From positions 310,001-374,000 of the forward strand of contig NZ_JAPEMV010000009.1 in NCBI RefSeq assembly GCF_026342355.1: a DNA stretch of 64,000 nt, read 5' to 3'. Under the pieces are notes generated by a model. It was not told where the DNA came from. It made no database searches and saw nothing but the letters and a program-made list of their open reading frames with translations. This DNA comes from Streptomyces sp. NBC_00249. GTDB lineage: Bacteria; Actinomycetota; Actinomycetes; Streptomycetales; Streptomycetaceae. Shown here one piece after another: positions 1 to 7,201 of this stretch (positions are counted from its first letter, which is position 1; every line of letters starts with the position of its first letter). Position numbers and translations under genes: made by a program.

Positions 1-1
1 G

Positions 2-283
2 GTGCGGGACGGGATGAACCTCGTCGCGAAGGAGATCCCGGTCGTGTCGGAGCAGGGCTGCGCCCTGGTCCTGTCCACCGGGGCGGGAGCCTACGGGGAA
101 CTCCGCGAGGACGCCCTGACGGTCAACCCGTACGACGTCACGGCGACGGCCCAGGCCCTCCACGAAGCCCTGTCCATGCCGTCCCCGGAACGCGCGGAAC
201 GCACAAAGCGCCTGGCAGCCGCCGCGACAGCCCTCCCCCCGTCGGCGTGGTTCGAAGCCCAACTGGCTGCCCTGACGGCCTGA
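2..283 (+). CDS. otsA: Trehalose-6-phosphate synthase, C-terminal end (partial)
   Basis: This is the last ~93 codons of a gene that begins before the window. The opening residues RDGMNLVAKE match the conserved nucleotide-sugar-binding segment near the C-terminus of GT20 trehalose-6-phosphate synthases. These enzymes join UDP- or GDP-glucose to glucose-6-phosphate. The following stretch on not wasting output (VLSTGAGAYGEL, VNPYD) is also typical. otsB, the phosphatase for the next step, lies about 1 kb downstream on the opposite strand, which supports the call. The reading frame is open at base 1 and ends with TGA. Confidence 0.9.
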   Translation: MRDGMNLVAKEIPVVSEQGCALVLSTGAGAYGELREDALTVNPYDVTATAQALHEALSMPSPERAERTKRLAAAATALPPSAWFEAQLAALTA

Positions 284-341
284 CCCCGACAACCCCGAGG
301 GGCGGGCCCGCTATCTCCCCCTCGACCCCCGGGGGCGCGCC

Positions 342-416
342 GGTGGCTGCCCACCCGCCTCCCGGGCGGGGTCGGGGGCCCGGCGTCCGTCCCTGGGCGG
401 AGGGGCACAGTCGGCC
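342..416 (+). repeat. ~75-bp interspersed repeat, copy 1
   Basis: The block runs from GGTGGCTGCCCACCCGCC to GGGCACAGTCGGCC and matches the reverse complement of 1134-1209 at nearly every position. Differences are confined mainly to a GC run in the middle. The copy lies just after the otsA stop codon. Confidence 0.75.
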
Positions 417-462
417 GGAGCCCACGACGGCAGCGTCCCGGCGGGGCGGTCTCAGGGAGGGG

Positions 463-614
463 TTGGGGGTTTCCCGTCAGTCTCATCGTCCTTCCGTGTC
501 GGGCCGGCCTGTCAAGGGCGCTCCTTCGTCGCGTCGCTTCGCGATGGCCTTCGGCCACCCTTGACAGACCGTCCCGCCCCGGAAAAACGAAGACTGCCGG
601 GAAACCCCCAAACG
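463..614. repeat. Long imperfect palindrome (~150 bp)
   Basis: The left arm (463-520) contains GGGGGTTTCCCGTCAGTCT and GGCCTGTCAAGGG. The right arm (556-614) contains their reverse complements with small changes: CCCTTGACAGACC and AGACTGCCGGGAAACCCCC. The loop is about 35 bases. Transcribed RNA would form a very long hairpin. The layout resembles a MITE or a strong bidirectional terminator-like element; no transposase lies nearby. Confidence 0.7.
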
Positions 615-846
615 AACGGGACGGGGCGGAGAGACAGGAGGAGCGGCCCTGTCAGCGATGCGGCGGGCTGCCTTCGGCCGCCATCCGACCATCCGAGCAG
701 CTCACAGTCCCTTCCGGGACCAAGGCGCGGCCCTACCCGCACGAAATGACGACGAGAAGGCCACCAGCCCCCTCCAGACGCGTCAGATCGCTACGCGCTT
801 CTCTCGTCTCAGCGGCTGACCGCGAGACTCATCGGACGACGGCCGT

Positions 847-1143
847 CTAGGCGTCGAAGTCGTACTCCAGTACGCAGGAAGCGGCGTCCAGGGTCATCGC
901 GTTGACCTCGACGGCACGTCCGTCCTCGGCGAATGCGGTGCGGACGATCTGGATGACAGGTGTGCCCAGGGAGAGCGACAGCCGCTCGGCCTCGACTGCC
1001 GAGGGCATCCGGGAGCGGATCTCCTCCCGGAAGTGGACCGGTTTGTGGCCCAGCTCGGCGAGGCGTGCGTAGGTTCCGCCGGGCCCGGAGTCGCGCTGAG
1101 TGATCGCGGAGTCGGCGACGACGTCCGACGGCGGGCCGACTGT
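847..1143 (-). pseudogene. GntR-family regulator remnant (UTRA domain only)
   Basis: Reading from 1143 down to the TAG at 847-849 gives about 98 codons resembling the C-terminal half of a Streptomyces GntR/UTRA regulator: TVGPPSDVVADSAITQRDSG, HFREEIRSRMP and VIQIVRTAFAEDG are readable. No winged-helix DNA-binding part precedes it. The similarity stops where the inverted ~75-bp repeat copy (1134-1209) begins, and that repeat abuts the otsB stop. This looks like a gene decapitated by a repeat-associated deletion or insertion. Without a DNA-binding domain it is unlikely to work as a repressor; an assembly error is a less likely explanation. Confidence 0.7.
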
Positions 1144-1209
1144 GCTCCCCCGCCCAGGGACGGACGCCGGGCCTCCCGCCCCGCCCCGGGAGGCGGGTGG
1201 GCAGCCACC
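1134..1209 (-). repeat. ~75-bp interspersed repeat, copy 2 (inverted)
   Basis: This is the reverse complement of the copy at 342-416. It separates the otsB stop codon from the truncated GntR remnant and marks the point where gene similarity is lost. Confidence 0.75.
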
Positions 1210-1246
1210 GCCCCGCCCGGCGGGCTCGAGGCGAGGCGACGTACCC

Positions 1247-2101
1247 CTACCCCCGCAACGCCCCCGCCAGCTGTGACAGGAACGCCGTCACCGCGCCCGG
1301 GCCCGGGAGGACCAGGTCCGCGCGGGAGGCGAGTTCCGGGACTTCCGCCGAGCCGCTGCACACCAGGAGGCCCGGGAGGCCGTCCGCGCGGCGTTTCTCG
1401 ACGGCCGAGAAGGCTGCGAGGTCACCCAGGTCGTCGCCCGCGTACAGCACGGCCCCGGCGTCCCGTTCCTCGAGGAACTCCGTCAGGGCGACGCCCTTGT
1501 CCATGCCCGGGGGGCGCAGTTCCAGGACCGCGCGGCCCGGCTCGACCATCAGGCCGTGCCGCGCGGCGAGCTCCGCGAGGGGTTCGCGCAGCGCCGCGAA
1601 CGCCGCCGCCGGGTCGTCGGCCCGGCGGGTGTGGACGGCCAGTGCCCGGCCCTTCTCCTCGATCCAGGTGCCGCGCCACGCGCCGATCGCGTCGAGGAAG
1701 CCCGGCAGCTCGGCCCGTACGGCCGCCACCCCGGGGTGTTCGGCGGGGGCGTGGACGATGCCGCTGACGGCGTCCCAGCGCTCGGCCCCGTAGTGGCCGA
1801 GGACCACCAGGTGCTCCAGTCCGGCGACCCCGGCGAAGCCCCCGTAGCGGACGGCGACCCCGGCGGGCCGGCCGGTGACGACGGCCACCGCCGCGACCTG
1901 CGGCGCGAGCGCGGCGAGCGCCGGGACGGCGTCGGGGTGCGCGCGGGCCTGGTCGGGGTCGGGGACGATGTCGGCGAGGGTGCCGTCGAAGTCGAGGGCG
2001 ACGACGGCCCGGCCGGGTGTGCGCAGGAGGGCTTCGAGCCCTTCGCGTCCGGCCGCGGTGACGGGGACGGGTATCGGCTGGTCGTGCGGATCGCTCGCCA
2101 T
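1247..2101 (-). CDS. otsB: Trehalose-6-phosphate phosphatase
   Basis: The 284-residue cytoplasmic HAD-superfamily enzyme removes phosphate from trehalose-6-phosphate, completing the OtsA-OtsB trehalose pathway. HAD motif I is visible as ALDFDGTLADI (nucleophile Asp about 37, general acid Asp about 39). The late acidic motif is YAGDDLGD, and the conserved lysine motif is PPGMDKG. I chose the ATG at 2101 because the coding signal starts there. A TAGGGT hexamer sits exactly 7 nt upstream (2109-2114), which suggests a leaderless transcript. The longer open frame to 2503 only overlaps the DUF3263 gene. Confidence 0.93.
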   Translation of the reverse strand: MASDPHDQPIPVPVTAAGREGLEALLRTPGRAVVALDFDGTLADIVPDPDQARAHPDAVPALAALAPQVAAVAVVTGRPAGVAVRYGGFAGVAGLEHLVVLGHYGAERWDAVSGIVHAPAEHPGVAAVRAELPGFLDAIGAWRGTWIEEKGRALAVHTRRADDPAAAFAALREPLAELAARHGLMVEPGRAVLELRPPGMDKGVALTEFLEERDAGAVLYAGDDLGDLAAFSAVEKRRADGLPGLLVCSGSAEVPELASRADLVLPGPGAVTAFLSQLAGALRG

Positions 2102-2178
2102 ACGCACGACCCTACCGGCGCCGCAGTGCCCCGCCCAGTCCCCCGCGGGGGCCCGGTGACCGCACGGCCACCGTCCGG

Positions 2179-2460
2179 CTACCGTCTGGCGCGCTGTGCC
2201 TCGCGTATCCGGCGGAGCCGGTTGACGGTGCCCGGCGCGTGTTCCAGCGCCCGTGGATCGTCCATCAAGGCGTTGAGCAGCTGGTAGTACCGGACGGGGG
2301 TCAGCCCGAGCCCTTCGCGTATCGCGCGCTCCTTGGCGCCGGGGCCCGGCCAGCTGCGCCCCTCGTAGGCGAGTACGGCCGTCTCGACGTCCGTCAGACG
2401 GCGGGACGGGGGGCCCGCGCCGTCGTCCGTCCGTGCCTCCACCTGCCCGTCGTCCGTCAT
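2179..2460 (-). CDS. DUF3263 family protein
   Basis: This 93-residue protein matches the small actinobacterial DUF3263 family: it has the ETAVLAYEGRSWPGPGAKE segment followed by LGLTPVRYYQLLNAL and the basic end RLRRIREAQRARR. The fold looks like a helix-turn-helix, so DNA binding is plausible, but no function is established. It lies just upstream of otsB in the same direction. A TAATCT hexamer lies 6 nt before the ATG, fitting a leaderless start. Confidence 0.82.
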   Translation of the reverse strand: MTDDGQVEARTDDGAGPPSRRLTDVETAVLAYEGRSWPGPGAKERAIREGLGLTPVRYYQLLNALMDDPRALEHAPGTVNRLRRIREAQRARR

Positions 2461-2513
2461 ACGGCCAGATTAACGCCGCCCTCCGACAGCGCCGCGGGAG
2501 CAAAGGCGCCGCC

Positions 2514-3818
2514 TCAGTGGTCCTCGTCCGCCTTGCGCGCCGTGGTCGCGATGTCCTCCAGGACCTTCGCGGGCTGTCCGCCGGGCTGGACGACCTGCCC
2601 GATGTTCTTCTTGATGTCCTCGCTGACGCCCGCCCAGGACTTCTTGCCGACGGGGTAGAGCTTGGAGTTCGGCAGGGCCGTCAGGAAGGTCCTCAGCTGC
2701 GTCGCGGAGCCTCCGGTGGCGGACTCCATGGCCCGGTAGCCGCTGGTGGTGACGGGCAGCAGGTCGTACTTGCTGGTGAAGGCGGTCACGTTCTTCGCCG
2801 AGTACAGGTGGTCCAGGAACTTCCCGGACTCCTTCTTGTGGCCGTTCTTGAAGGCCATCACCCAGTCGGCGACGCCCATCGCGGAGTGGTCGGTGCCGTC
2901 GGCGGTGGGCATCGGCACCATGCCGAACTTCACGCCCTTGCCGGCGGCCTGCTTGAGCAGCGTGGGGTGGCCGTTGAGCATGCCGACCTCGCCGCGCGTG
3001 AAGGCGTCGAAGGCGGCCTGGCGGTCGAGCTTGCCCGGTTCGACGGGGCCGGTCAGGCCCTGGCCGACCATCTTGTCGCGCAGGAACTCGAAGGCCTTGA
3101 CGTTCTCCGGGGAGTCGATCGAGTACGCCTCCTCGTTGTCGGTGTAGCCACCGCCGCCCGAGAGCATCCACATCATCGACTCGGCCTGGGCCTCCTCGCG
3201 GCCCAGCGGCACCGCGAAGGGGGTGTTCACGCCCGCGCCCTTGAGCTTCTTGGCGGCCGCTTCCAGGTCCGCCCAGCTCTTGGGCTGCCAGGGGGTGGCG
3301 CCGTCCTTGGGGATGATCCCGGCGTCGCCGAGGAGCTTGGTGTTGTAGAAGAGCAGCCGGGTGCTGGCCACGAAGGGCATGCCGTACTGGACGCGCTTGA
3401 CCTTGCCGGCGTCGGCGAGCGGGCCGAGGAAGTCGGCTTCGGTCTTCACGGAGAGCAGCTCGTCGGCGGTGTAGAGCTTGCCCGCTTCCGCGTAGTCGGC
3501 GTAGGCGCCGATCTGCGCGATGTCGGGGGCTTTTCCGGCCTTGACCATGTCGGCGACCTTGGCGTCGACCTCGGACCAGGAGTAGACGCTGACCTCGACG
3601 TGGATGCCGGGGTTGTCCTTCTCGAAGCCGGCGGCGAGGTCCTTCCAGTACGTCGCGGAGGAGTTCTGCGGATTGTCGCCGTAGTCGGCCGCCACGACCC
3701 GGAGGGTCACCTCGTTGTCCCCCGTGAGACCGGACACGGCTCCGCAGCCGGTCAGTGTCACGGCGGTCAGGCACAGCACGGCCCCGGATGCGGCCAGGCT
3801 CAGGTAACGGCCCTTCAC
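2514..3818 (-). CDS. Sugar ABC transporter substrate-binding lipoprotein
   Basis: This 434-residue family-1 extracellular solute-binding protein has a signal peptide and lipobox LTGC (Cys about 25), so it should be anchored outside the membrane. The sugar-binder signature GKAPDIAQIG is present, and the rest follows the usual two-lobed layout. The start is GTG at 3818. No permease genes adjoin, so it probably uses membrane partners encoded elsewhere and the shared ATPase MsiK (26238-27329). It is divergent from nagK-nagA, and a DasR-like site (3858-3873) lies about 40 bases upstream. An amino-sugar or oligosaccharide ligand is therefore likely but not shown. Confidence 0.88.
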   Translation of the reverse strand: MKGRYLSLAASGAVLCLTAVTLTGCGAVSGLTGDNEVTLRVVAADYGDNPQNSSATYWKDLAAGFEKDNPGIHVEVSVYSWSEVDAKVADMVKAGKAPDIAQIGAYADYAEAGKLYTADELLSVKTEADFLGPLADAGKVKRVQYGMPFVASTRLLFYNTKLLGDAGIIPKDGATPWQPKSWADLEAAAKKLKGAGVNTPFAVPLGREEAQAESMMWMLSGGGGYTDNEEAYSIDSPENVKAFEFLRDKMVGQGLTGPVEPGKLDRQAAFDAFTRGEVGMLNGHPTLLKQAAGKGVKFGMVPMPTADGTDHSAMGVADWVMAFKNGHKKESGKFLDHLYSAKNVTAFTSKYDLLPVTTSGYRAMESATGGSATQLRTFLTALPNSKLYPVGKKSWAGVSEDIKKNIGQVVQPGGQPAKVLEDIATTARKADEDH

Positions 3819-3857
3819 AGTTCTCGATCCACCCCTGGTTGTACGTACGATTCGACG

Positions 3858-3873
3858 TAAGGTCTACACCACT
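3858..3873. promoter_or_regulatory. DasR-like operator (dre) upstream of the binding-protein gene
   Basis: TAAGGTCTACACCACT fits the 16-bp DasR consensus ACTGGTCTAGACCAGT at about 11 positions, including the GGTCTA and ACCA cores. It lies about 40 bases before the GTG start at 3818. Confidence 0.55.
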
Positions 3874-3911
3874 TTGGCGGCTCCTCCACATCCGGAACGG
3901 CCCTTCTCACA

Positions 3912-3933
3912 GACCGTGTCCGGACCGTGTCCG
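3912..3933. repeat. Perfect 11-bp direct repeat in the divergent promoter region
   Basis: GACCGTGTCCG occurs twice head to tail (3912-3922, 3923-3933) between the binding-protein gene and nagK. Its regular 11-bp period on one face of the helix suggests a regulator site, but I do not recognise it. Confidence 0.5.
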
Positions 3934-3975
3934 GAGGGGGCCTCGAATTTGTATGGCTACTCAACATTCCCCCTC

Positions 3976-3991
3976 ATTGGACTAGACCTTT
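3976..3991. promoter_or_regulatory. DasR-like operator (dre) upstream of nagK
   Basis: ATTGGACTAGACCTTT keeps 12 of 16 positions of the DasR consensus and shares the 13-base core TGGACTAGACCTT with the site upstream of msiK (26174-26189). It ends 28 bases before the chosen nagK start. Confidence 0.7.
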
Positions 3992-4019
3992 GGCCGTCGA
4001 GCACGCGAGACTGTCTCCT

Positions 4020-4961
4020 GTGAAACCCGTGAAACACGTCATCGCCCTCGATGTGGGCGGCACCGGGATGAAGGCCGCCCTCATCGCTGCGGACGGCACC
4101 CTGCTGCACGAAGCGCGCCGCGCCACCGGCCGCGAGCGGGGCGCCGAAGCCGTCGTCGAGACGATCCTGGACTTCGCCTCCGAACTGCTGGACCTCGGCC
4201 GCGAACGCTTCGGTACGTCCGCCTCGGCCGCGGGCGTCGCCGTCCCCGGCATCGTCGACGCCGAACAGGGGATCGCCGTGTACGCGTCGAACCTCGGCTG
4301 GCGCGACGTACCGATGCGCGACCTGCTCAGCAGACGCCTCGGCGGCATCCCGGTGGCCCTCGGCCACGACGTGCGCACGGGCGGCCTCGCCGAAGGGCGC
4401 ATCGGCGCCGGACAGGGCGCCGAACGCTTCCTGTTCGTCCCCCTCGGCACCGGCATCGCCGGAGCCATCGGCATCGCCGGCCGCATCGAGGCCGGCGCCC
4501 ACGGCTACGCGGGCGAGATCGGCCACATCGTGGTCCGCCCGGGCGGCCCCGCCTGCGGCTGCGGACAGCGCGGCTGCCTGGAGACCCTGGCCTCCGCCTC
4601 CGCCGTCTCCCGCGCCTGGGCGGCCGCCTCCGGCGACCCCGGGGCGGACGCCGCGGACTGCGCCAAGGCCGTCGAGTCGGGCGACGTACGGGCCGAGGAG
4701 GTGTGGCTGGCCGCCATCGGCGCACTCGCCGACGGGCTGGTCACCGCGATCACCCTGCTGGACCCGCGCACGCTGATCATCGGTGGCGGGCTCGCCGAGG
4801 CGGGGGAAACCTTGTTCACACCACTACGGGCCGCCGTCGAGGAACGCGTGACGTTCCAGCGACTGCCCGAGATCGTTCCGGCGGCCCTCGGGGACACCGC
4901 CGGATGCCTGGGCGCAGGGCTGCTCGCCTGGGACCTACTCGCCACGGAGGTACCTGCCTGA
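4020..4961 (+). CDS. nagK: ROK-family N-acetylglucosamine kinase
   Basis: This 313-residue cytoplasmic kinase should phosphorylate N-acetylglucosamine, feeding NagA encoded directly downstream. The N-terminal phosphate loop ALDVGGTGMKAAL and the ROK zinc motif CGCGQRGCLE are both present. I chose GTG 4020, which begins VKPVKHVIALDVGG. The open frame extends upstream to 3927, but that part is not protein-like and would run through the DasR-like operator. The stop overlaps the nagA ATG by one base, so the pair is an operon. Glucose kinase activity is an alternative, but the nagA coupling and the operator favour amino-sugar use. Confidence 0.88.
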   Translation: MKPVKHVIALDVGGTGMKAALIAADGTLLHEARRATGRERGAEAVVETILDFASELLDLGRERFGTSASAAGVAVPGIVDAEQGIAVYASNLGWRDVPMRDLLSRRLGGIPVALGHDVRTGGLAEGRIGAGQGAERFLFVPLGTGIAGAIGIAGRIEAGAHGYAGEIGHIVVRPGGPACGCGQRGCLETLASASAVSRAWAAASGDPGADAADCAKAVESGDVRAEEVWLAAIGALADGLVTAITLLDPRTLIIGGGLAEAGETLFTPLRAAVEERVTFQRLPEIVPAALGDTAGCLGAGLLAWDLLATEVPA

Positions 4962-6112
4962 TGTCCGGAAGCGCACACAGCACCGTTCTCTCCGGCGCCA
5001 GGGTGGTGCTGCCCACCGGCACCGTGGCGAACGGCCGGGTCATCGTCGAGGGCGCCCGCATCGCGGGCAGCGCCCACGAGGGCTCCCAGGCCGTCGACCT
5101 GTCCGGGCACTGGATCGTCCCCGGCTTCGTCGACATGCACAACCACGGCGGCGGCGGCGCCTCCTTCACCTCCGGCACCGCCGAGGAAGTCCTCAAGGGC
5201 GTCCGCACCCACCGCGAGCACGGCACCACCACCCTCGTCGCCTCCACCGTCACCGGAGACCTCGACGAGCTCGCCCGCCGCGCCGCCCTCCTCGCCGAGC
5301 TCACCCAGCAGGGCGAGATCGCCGGCGTCCACTTCGAGGGGCCGTTCATCAACCCCTGCCGCAAGGGCGCGCACAAGGAGGACCTGCTGCGCGACCCCGA
5401 CCCGGCCGAGGTCCGCAAGCTGATCGACGCCGCGCACGGCGCCGCCCGCATGGTCACCCTCGCCACCGAACTCCCCGGCGGACTGGACTCCGTACGGCTG
5501 CTCGCCGAGCACGGGGTCATCGCCGCGATCGGCCACACCGACTCCACCTACGACCAGACCCGCCAGGCCATCGACGCCGGCGCGACCGTCGCCACCCACC
5601 TCTACAACGCCATGCCCGGCCTGGAGCACCGCGCCCCCGGCCCGATCGCCGCGCTGCTGGAGGACGAGCGGGTCACCGTCGAGCTCATCAACGACGGCAC
5701 CCACCTGCACCCGGCCATGCTGGAGCTGGCCTTCCACCACGCGGGCGCCCACCGCGTCGCGCTGATCACCGACGCGATGGACGCGGCCGGCTTCGGCGAC
5801 GGGACCTACCACCTCGGCCCGCTGGAGGTCGAGGTCAAGGACGGTGTCGCCCGGCTCGTGGAGGGCGGCTCCATCGCCGGCTCCACCCTCACCCTCGACA
5901 CCGCCTTCAAGCGGTCGGTCACCGTCGACAAACTGCCCGTCGAGTCCGTGGTCCAGGCGATCTCCGCCAACCCGGCGAAGCTCATCGGCCTCTACGACCA
6001 GGTCGGCTCCCTGGAGCCCGGCAAGTACGCCGACCTCGTCGTCCTCGACGACCGGTTCGACGTCAAGGGCGTCATGCGGCGCGGCGAATGGATCGTCAGC
6101 CCGCACGCCTGA
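4961..6112 (+). CDS. nagA: N-acetylglucosamine-6-phosphate deacetylase
   Basis: This 383-residue amidohydrolase removes the acetyl group from N-acetylglucosamine-6-phosphate to give glucosamine-6-phosphate, the known DasR effector in Streptomyces. The metal and catalytic motifs are clear: DMHNHGGGG (His about 60 and 62), HFEGPFI (Glu about 126), GHTDSTY, ATHLYNAM and LITDAMDAAG. The ATG overlaps the nagK TGA by one base, so translation is probably coupled. Length matches the family. Confidence 0.95.
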   Translation: MSGSAHSTVLSGARVVLPTGTVANGRVIVEGARIAGSAHEGSQAVDLSGHWIVPGFVDMHNHGGGGASFTSGTAEEVLKGVRTHREHGTTTLVASTVTGDLDELARRAALLAELTQQGEIAGVHFEGPFINPCRKGAHKEDLLRDPDPAEVRKLIDAAHGAARMVTLATELPGGLDSVRLLAEHGVIAAIGHTDSTYDQTRQAIDAGATVATHLYNAMPGLEHRAPGPIAALLEDERVTVELINDGTHLHPAMLELAFHHAGAHRVALITDAMDAAGFGDGTYHLGPLEVEVKDGVARLVEGGSIAGSTLTLDTAFKRSVTVDKLPVESVVQAISANPAKLIGLYDQVGSLEPGKYADLVVLDDRFDVKGVMRRGEWIVSPHA

Positions 6113-6214
6113 GCGGCCTTTCGGCTGTACGGAGGGAGGCGGACGGCCCGCGGGACTGGGCCGGCCGCCACTCTTTTGGCATGATCCCGGCATTCACCGA
6201 GACCGGGGCTGGCC

Positions 6215-7144
6215 ATGATCCTCACCGTGACGCTCAACACCGCACTCGACGTCACCCACCGGGTGCCGCGGCTGCGCCCGCACACCTCCCACCGGGTCAC
6301 CGGTGTCACCGAACGCCCGGGCGGCAAGGGCCTGAACGTGGCCCGGGTGCTCGCCGCGCTCGGCCACGAGGTGACGGCGACGGGCTTCGCGGGCGGACCG
6401 GCCGGCGCGCTCGTCCGCGAACTCCTCGCCGCCGGGACCGGTGTCGTCGACGCCCTCGTCCCCTGCGCGGGCACCACCCGCCGCACCCTGGCCGTCGTCG
6501 ACGAAGCCACCGGCGACACCACCCAGTTCAACGAACCCGGCCCGCAGATCAGCGCCGCCGAATGGGCCGCCTTCCTCCAGCGGTACACCGAACTGGCCGC
6601 CGGAGCCCGGGCCGTCGCCCTCTGCGGGAGCCTGCCGCCCGGCGTGCCGGTCGGGGCGTACGCGGTCCTCGTACGGGCGGCACGGGCCGTCGGCGCCGCC
6701 CCCGTGCTCCTCGACACCAGCGGCGAGGCCCTGCGCCGCGGGATCGCCGCCCGGCCGGAGATCATCAAGCCGAACGCCGCCGAACTCGCGGAGCTCACCG
6801 GCTCCCGCGAACCCCTGCCCGCCACCCGCGACGCCCGCCGCCGCGGCGCACACGCCGTGGTCACCTCCCTGGGCCCCGCCGGGCTCCTCGCGGCCACCCC
6901 CGAGGGCACCTGGCAGGCCGCCCCGCCCCGCGCCCTGCACGGCAACCCCACCGGCGCGGGCGACTCCGCGGTCGCGGGCCTGCTGTCCGCCCTGGCGGAA
7001 GGCCTCGACTGGCCGGCCCGCCTCACCCGCGCGGTGGCCCTCTCCGCGGCCACCGTCCACGCCCCGACCGCGGGAGACTTCGACCCCCGCACCTACGAGG
7101 AGGTACGGGGGGCGGTGAAGGTCACGGCGGGCCTGCCGGACTGA
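6215..7144 (+). CDS. PfkB-type 1-phosphofructokinase/tagatose-6-phosphate kinase family protein
   Basis: This 309-residue sugar-phosphate kinase of the PfkB/ribokinase family has the N-terminal TLNTALDVTHRV and GGKGLNVARVL motifs and the C-terminal anion-hole/catalytic motif NPTGAGDSAVAGL. The first motif is typical of the FruK/LacC/PfkB branch, so the likely reaction is ATP-dependent phosphorylation of a ketose phosphate. It is about 100 bases after nagA on the same strand and may share its transcript. The exact substrate cannot be read from sequence. Confidence 0.85.
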   Translation: MILTVTLNTALDVTHRVPRLRPHTSHRVTGVTERPGGKGLNVARVLAALGHEVTATGFAGGPAGALVRELLAAGTGVVDALVPCAGTTRRTLAVVDEATGDTTQFNEPGPQISAAEWAAFLQRYTELAAGARAVALCGSLPPGVPVGAYAVLVRAARAVGAAPVLLDTSGEALRRGIAARPEIIKPNAAELAELTGSREPLPATRDARRRGAHAVVTSLGPAGLLAATPEGTWQAAPPRALHGNPTGAGDSAVAGLLSALAEGLDWPARLTRAVALSAATVHAPTAGDFDPRTYEEVRGAVKVTAGLPD

Positions 7145-7155
7145 GGGCCGGCCAG

Positions 7156-7186
7156 GACGCCCGGGCGCCGGTCCGGCCCGGGCGTC
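7156..7186. terminator. Bidirectional hairpin between convergent genes
   Basis: GACGCCCGGGC pairs perfectly with GCCCGGGCGTC across a short loop, between the PfkB-kinase stop and the stop of the convergent CBM35 gene. Confidence 0.6.
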
Positions 7187-7201
7187 AGCTCAGCCAGGGC
7201 G

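Larger units (their letters stand above)
284..846. other. Repeat-rich gap between otsA and the GntR remnant
   Basis: I see no credible gene in this 560-base stretch. It holds one copy of a ~75-bp repeat (342-416) that recurs inverted at 1134-1209, and a long imperfect palindrome (463-614). ORFs here are antisense or low-complexity GC frames without family signatures. The AT-richer tail from about 740 to 846 carries no recognisable motif. Confidence 0.6.

Noticed and set aside
894..1361. 155-residue ORF across the repeat and otsB end
   Set aside because: Lies in a different frame from the recognisable UTRA remnant and has only repeat-derived composition.
4505..6193. 562-residue open frame antisense to nagK-nagA
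   Set aside because: Low-complexity Gly/Val/Asp composition typical of the complement of a high-GC gene; no family motif, while the sense strand has clear NagA motifs.
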